A stretch of 15,580 nt of DNA, taken from an uncultured Collinsella sp. GTDB lineage: Bacteria; Actinomycetota; Coriobacteriia; Coriobacteriales; Coriobacteriaceae. The stretch is taken from assembly GCA_900554325.1 (NCBI GenBank), contig USHA01000051.1, forward strand, positions 1-15,580, read 5' to 3'. Each line of letters begins with the position of its first letter. The first letter of the stretch is position 1. The translations under genes and the position numbers were made by a program. Of the stretch, positions 13,499 through 15,580 are shown piece after piece. The notes below the pieces were generated by a model. It had not been told where the DNA came from, ran no database searches, and was given only the letters and a program-made list of their open reading frames with translations.

Positions 13499-14818
13499 CT
13501 ATTCCTCCTCGAGCGTGACCTTGCCGCCCAGCAGGCGGTAGTGGTCAAAGAAATCGGGATAGGACTTGTTGACGGCCTCGGCGCCGTGGATCACAACTTC
13601 GCCAGTGGCGCGGCTCGCAGCGATGGCAGCCATCATGGCGATGCGGTGGTCGTTGTGCGAATCGACCTCGCCGCCGGTGAAGGCATCGACACCCTTGATG
13701 ATGAGGTCGTCACCGGCGATGCGCACCTGTGCGCCCAGCGCGGTGAGCTCGCGGGTGGTGGTGACCAGACGGTCAGATTCCTTGATGCGCAGGCGCGCAC
13801 AGTCACGGATGAACGTGCGGCCCTGAGCCAGCGAGGCCACGGCCGAGATAACGGGTACCAGGTCGGGAATGTCGTGGGCGCTCATCTCAAAGCCGGCGAG
13901 CTTGTCGGACTGCACGGTGGCGGCGTTGGTGGAGCGCACGATGCGGGCGCCAAAGCGCGAAAGCGCGGCAAGCACGTTGCGGTCGCCCTGGGCCGAGCTA
14001 AGCGACACACCCTCGACGGTGATGGGGTCGGAGCCGATGGCGCCGGCGCACAGCCAAAAGGCAGCGTTGGACCAGTCACCCTCGACGGCCACGCTGCCGG
14101 GCGTGCGATACGAGCCACTGCTCACGCGGAAGTTCGTGACCTCGGGCTGGCCGTCCCGGGCGGGAATACGCTCGACGTTGACCTCGACGCCGAAGGCCTT
14201 CATGGCCTGGATCGTCAGGTTGATGTAGGGACGGCTCTCAATGAGGCCGGTTACCTGCACGCAGGAGGGCTGGGCCAGCAGCGGGGCTGCCAGCAGAAGG
14301 CCGGAGATATATTGCGAGCTCACGTTGCCCGGAAGCACAAAGGTGCCCGGGCGCATGCGTCCGCTCGTCTTGAGCGGAAAACCGCCCAGACCCTGTAGGT
14401 CGCAGCCGGCGGCGATGATCTCGTCCGAGAGCGGGGAGAGCGGGCGGGCGCCCAAGCGTCCCTGACCCACAAAGGTTGCTTCTGCGCCCAGCGCGCAGGC
14501 GACGGGTAACATAAAGCGGAGCGTGGATCCGCTTTCACCGCAGTCAAGCGTACCGCCGGCAAGGGCCTTGAGCAGGCCAAATTCAACACTCTTCATGGTG
14601 GGGTGGACCTGGAAGCTGTCCTCGACGGTCTCGATGCGAGCACCCAGTGCCGTAAGGCAGCGCACCGTGGCCTCGATGTCGGCGCAGGTGGTGTTGCAGG
14701 TGACGTGCGTCTCGCCGTTGGCGAGCGCAGCGCAGATGATGAGGCGATGCGCCATCGACTTGGACGCGATGGCGGGAACGGTGCCCTTGAGCGGGGACGG
14801 GGTGATGCGGGCTAGCAT
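13499..14818 (-). CDS. aroA: 3-phosphoshikimate 1-carboxyvinyltransferase (EPSP synthase)
   Basis: Transfers the enolpyruvyl group of PEP to shikimate 3-phosphate. It is a 439-residue two-domain protein. Motifs: ASKSMAHR with Lys20 (18-25), CGESGSTLRF (93-102) equivalent to the PEP-binding glycine loop, GNVSSQYISGLL (164-175), the HDIPDLVP segment with the catalytic aspartate (probably 319), RLRIKESDR (342-350), NDHRIAM (389-395) and NKSYPDFFDHY near the C-terminus. The glycine equivalent to E. coli Gly96 is retained (Gly97), which is the glyphosate-sensitive state by family knowledge. The start overlaps the end of aroB by 7 bases (ATGCTAG), with a GGGAG about 10 bases upstream, so the two are translationally coupled. 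The stop is one base before the aroC start. Confidence 0.97.
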   Translation of the reverse strand: MLARITPSPLKGTVPAIASKSMAHRLIICAALANGETHVTCNTTCADIEATVRCLTALGARIETVEDSFQVHPTMKSVEFGLLKALAGGTLDCGESGSTLRFMLPVACALGAEATFVGQGRLGARPLSPLSDEIIAAGCDLQGLGGFPLKTSGRMRPGTFVLPGNVSSQYISGLLLAAPLLAQPSCVQVTGLIESRPYINLTIQAMKAFGVEVNVERIPARDGQPEVTNFRVSSGSYRTPGSVAVEGDWSNAAFWLCAGAIGSDPITVEGVSLSSAQGDRNVLAALSRFGARIVRSTNAATVQSDKLAGFEMSAHDIPDLVPVISAVASLAQGRTFIRDCARLRIKESDRLVTTTRELTALGAQVRIAGDDLIIKGVDAFTGGEVDSHNDHRIAMMAAIAASRATGEVVIHGAEAVNKSYPDFFDHYRLLGGKVTLEEE

Positions 14819-15580
14819 GCGGATGCGTCTCCCTTCTGGCCGAGGCCCTCGGCAATGAGTTCGTGGAAAGTGGAAAGCGGTGTGCGGTCGATGCTGCAGC
14901 GGCCAATGCCGTGCGGAATCACCAGGTCGATAGTGTCGCCCGCGCGCTTCTTGTCGTGGAGCGCCTCGGCAAAGACGGCATCGGCATCTAGGTCGCAGCG
15001 GGTCTTGAGGCCATGGCGGGCGCAGAGTTCCTCAATACGGCCGGGCAGTGCAGCATCGCAAACGCCGTGCAGGGCCGCGGCGCGCGTGATGATGCCCATG
15101 CCGATCGACACGCAGTTGCCGTGTCCGAGCTCAAAGTGCTCGCAGGCCTCGACGGCGTGTCCGGCGCTGTGTCCAAAGTTGAGGAGCTTGCGCTGGTTGG
15201 TTTCGCGCTCGTCGGCGACGACCACGGCGCGCTTGATGTCGATATTGCGGGCGATGATGAGCGCTACGCGGGCCACGTCGCGGTTGAGCAGCTCCAGCGT
15301 GAGCGGGGTCTTCTCCAGCTCGGCGAAGAGCTCCGGGTCGGCGATCACGGCGTGCTTGACGACCTCGCCGCAGCCGTCAGCGAACTGCTCGGGCGTGAGG
15401 GTCGCCAGGCATCCCACGTCGGCGATAACCACGCTTGGCTGCCAAAAGGCGCCGGCCAGGTTCTTGCCGGCAGCCAGGTCGATGGCGGTCTTGCCGCCCA
15501 CCGACGAATCCACCATGGCGAGCAGACTTGTGGGGATCTGCACAAACTTGCAGCCGCGCATGTAGGTGGCGGCCACAAAG
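14812..15580 (-). CDS. aroB: 3-dehydroquinate synthase, N-terminus beyond the window edge
   Basis: Cyclises DAHP to 3-dehydroquinate using NAD and a metal ion. About 256 C-terminal residues lie in the window. The family is usually about 350, so roughly 100 residues, including the NAD-binding part, are missing to the right. Seen in order: FVAATYMRG, QIPTSLLAMVDSSVGGKTAID, GKNLAGAFWQP, GCGEVVKHAV (metal-ligand Glu), RETNQRKLLNFGHSAGHA (metal and catalytic histidines), FELGHGNCVSIGM (third metal-ligand His), DKKRAGD and IGRCSI. The reading frame is open to the right edge. The GTG at 15576 is internal and is not the start, because family-conserved residues precede it. Its stop overlaps the aroA start by 7 bases. 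It is the first visible gene of the leftward aromatic operon. Confidence 0.96.
   Translation of the reverse strand, partial: FVAATYMRGCKFVQIPTSLLAMVDSSVGGKTAIDLAAGKNLAGAFWQPSVVIADVGCLATLTPEQFADGCGEVVKHAVIADPELFAELEKTPLTLELLNRDVARVALIIARNIDIKRAVVVADERETNQRKLLNFGHSAGHAVEACEHFELGHGNCVSIGMGIITRAAALHGVCDAALPGRIEELCARHGLKTRCDLDADAVFAEALHDKKRAGDTIDLVIPHGIGRCSIDRTPLSTFHELIAEGLGQKGDASAC

Noticed and set aside
13223..14398. A 391-codon plus-strand open frame opposite aroC and aroA
   Set aside because: Antisense to conserved enzymes, GC-driven absence of stops, no recognisable domain.
1..15580. CRISPR arrays, insertion sequences, toxin-antitoxin pairs and riboswitches
   Set aside because: No regularly spaced repeats, transposase or integrase frames, small paired genes or aptamer-like leaders were recognised on either strand.

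Overview
The window looks like a chromosomal segment of a coriobacterial actinobacterium, most likely Collinsella or a close relative. This assignment is inferred from GC-rich housekeeping genes with strong AGGAGG-type ribosome binding sites, clostridia-like AroC and EPSP synthase motifs, an aroE-aroK gene fusion, and mycobacterium-type galactofuranosyltransferases. No marker gene in the window fixes the species.

Left part (1-7975), AT-richer: a cell-surface glycan locus. The tail of an unidentified upstream gene (possibly RmlD) ends at 74. A non-coding stretch with a 15-bp palindrome follows. Next come three plus-strand genes: a GlfT2-like galactofuranosyltransferase, a LicD-family protein, and a second GlfT2-like enzyme. 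A minus-strand membrane-anchored family 2 glycosyltransferase is convergent with the last of these and shares a bidirectional terminator with it. Divergent from that gene lies a two-gene ABC exporter (wzm, wzt). The proposed pathway, which is an inference, is as follows. Glf makes UDP-Galf, the two GlfT2-like enzymes build a Galf-containing chain on a lipid carrier, LicD adds a phospho-substituent, and Wzm/Wzt export the lipid-linked glycan. The parts resemble the mycobacterial galactan machinery (Glf, GlfT2 and the Rv3781/Rv3783 ABC transporter).

Middle (7976-8220): a tRNA-Arg(TCT) with a Rho-independent terminator, then a second long hairpin. These mark a composition boundary. The glycan genes to the left are AT-richer (20 G+C of 60 bases at 2281-2340) and the genes to the right are GC-rich (38 of 60 at 8281-8340).

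Right part (8260-15580), all minus strand: transcription runs from the right edge leftwards as aroB (cut by the edge), aroA, aroC, pheA, aroE-aroK fusion, aroQ and then glf. This covers the shikimate pathway from 3-dehydroquinate synthase to chorismate, plus the chorismate mutase/prephenate dehydratase step towards phenylalanine. The aroB-aroA-aroC and pheA-aroEK junctions overlap or abut. The aroEK-aroQ and aroQ-glf gaps each carry a palindrome with a GGGACA/TGTCCC core.

No CRISPR array, insertion sequence, transposase or integrase was seen. No stretch over 300 bases lacks a gene.
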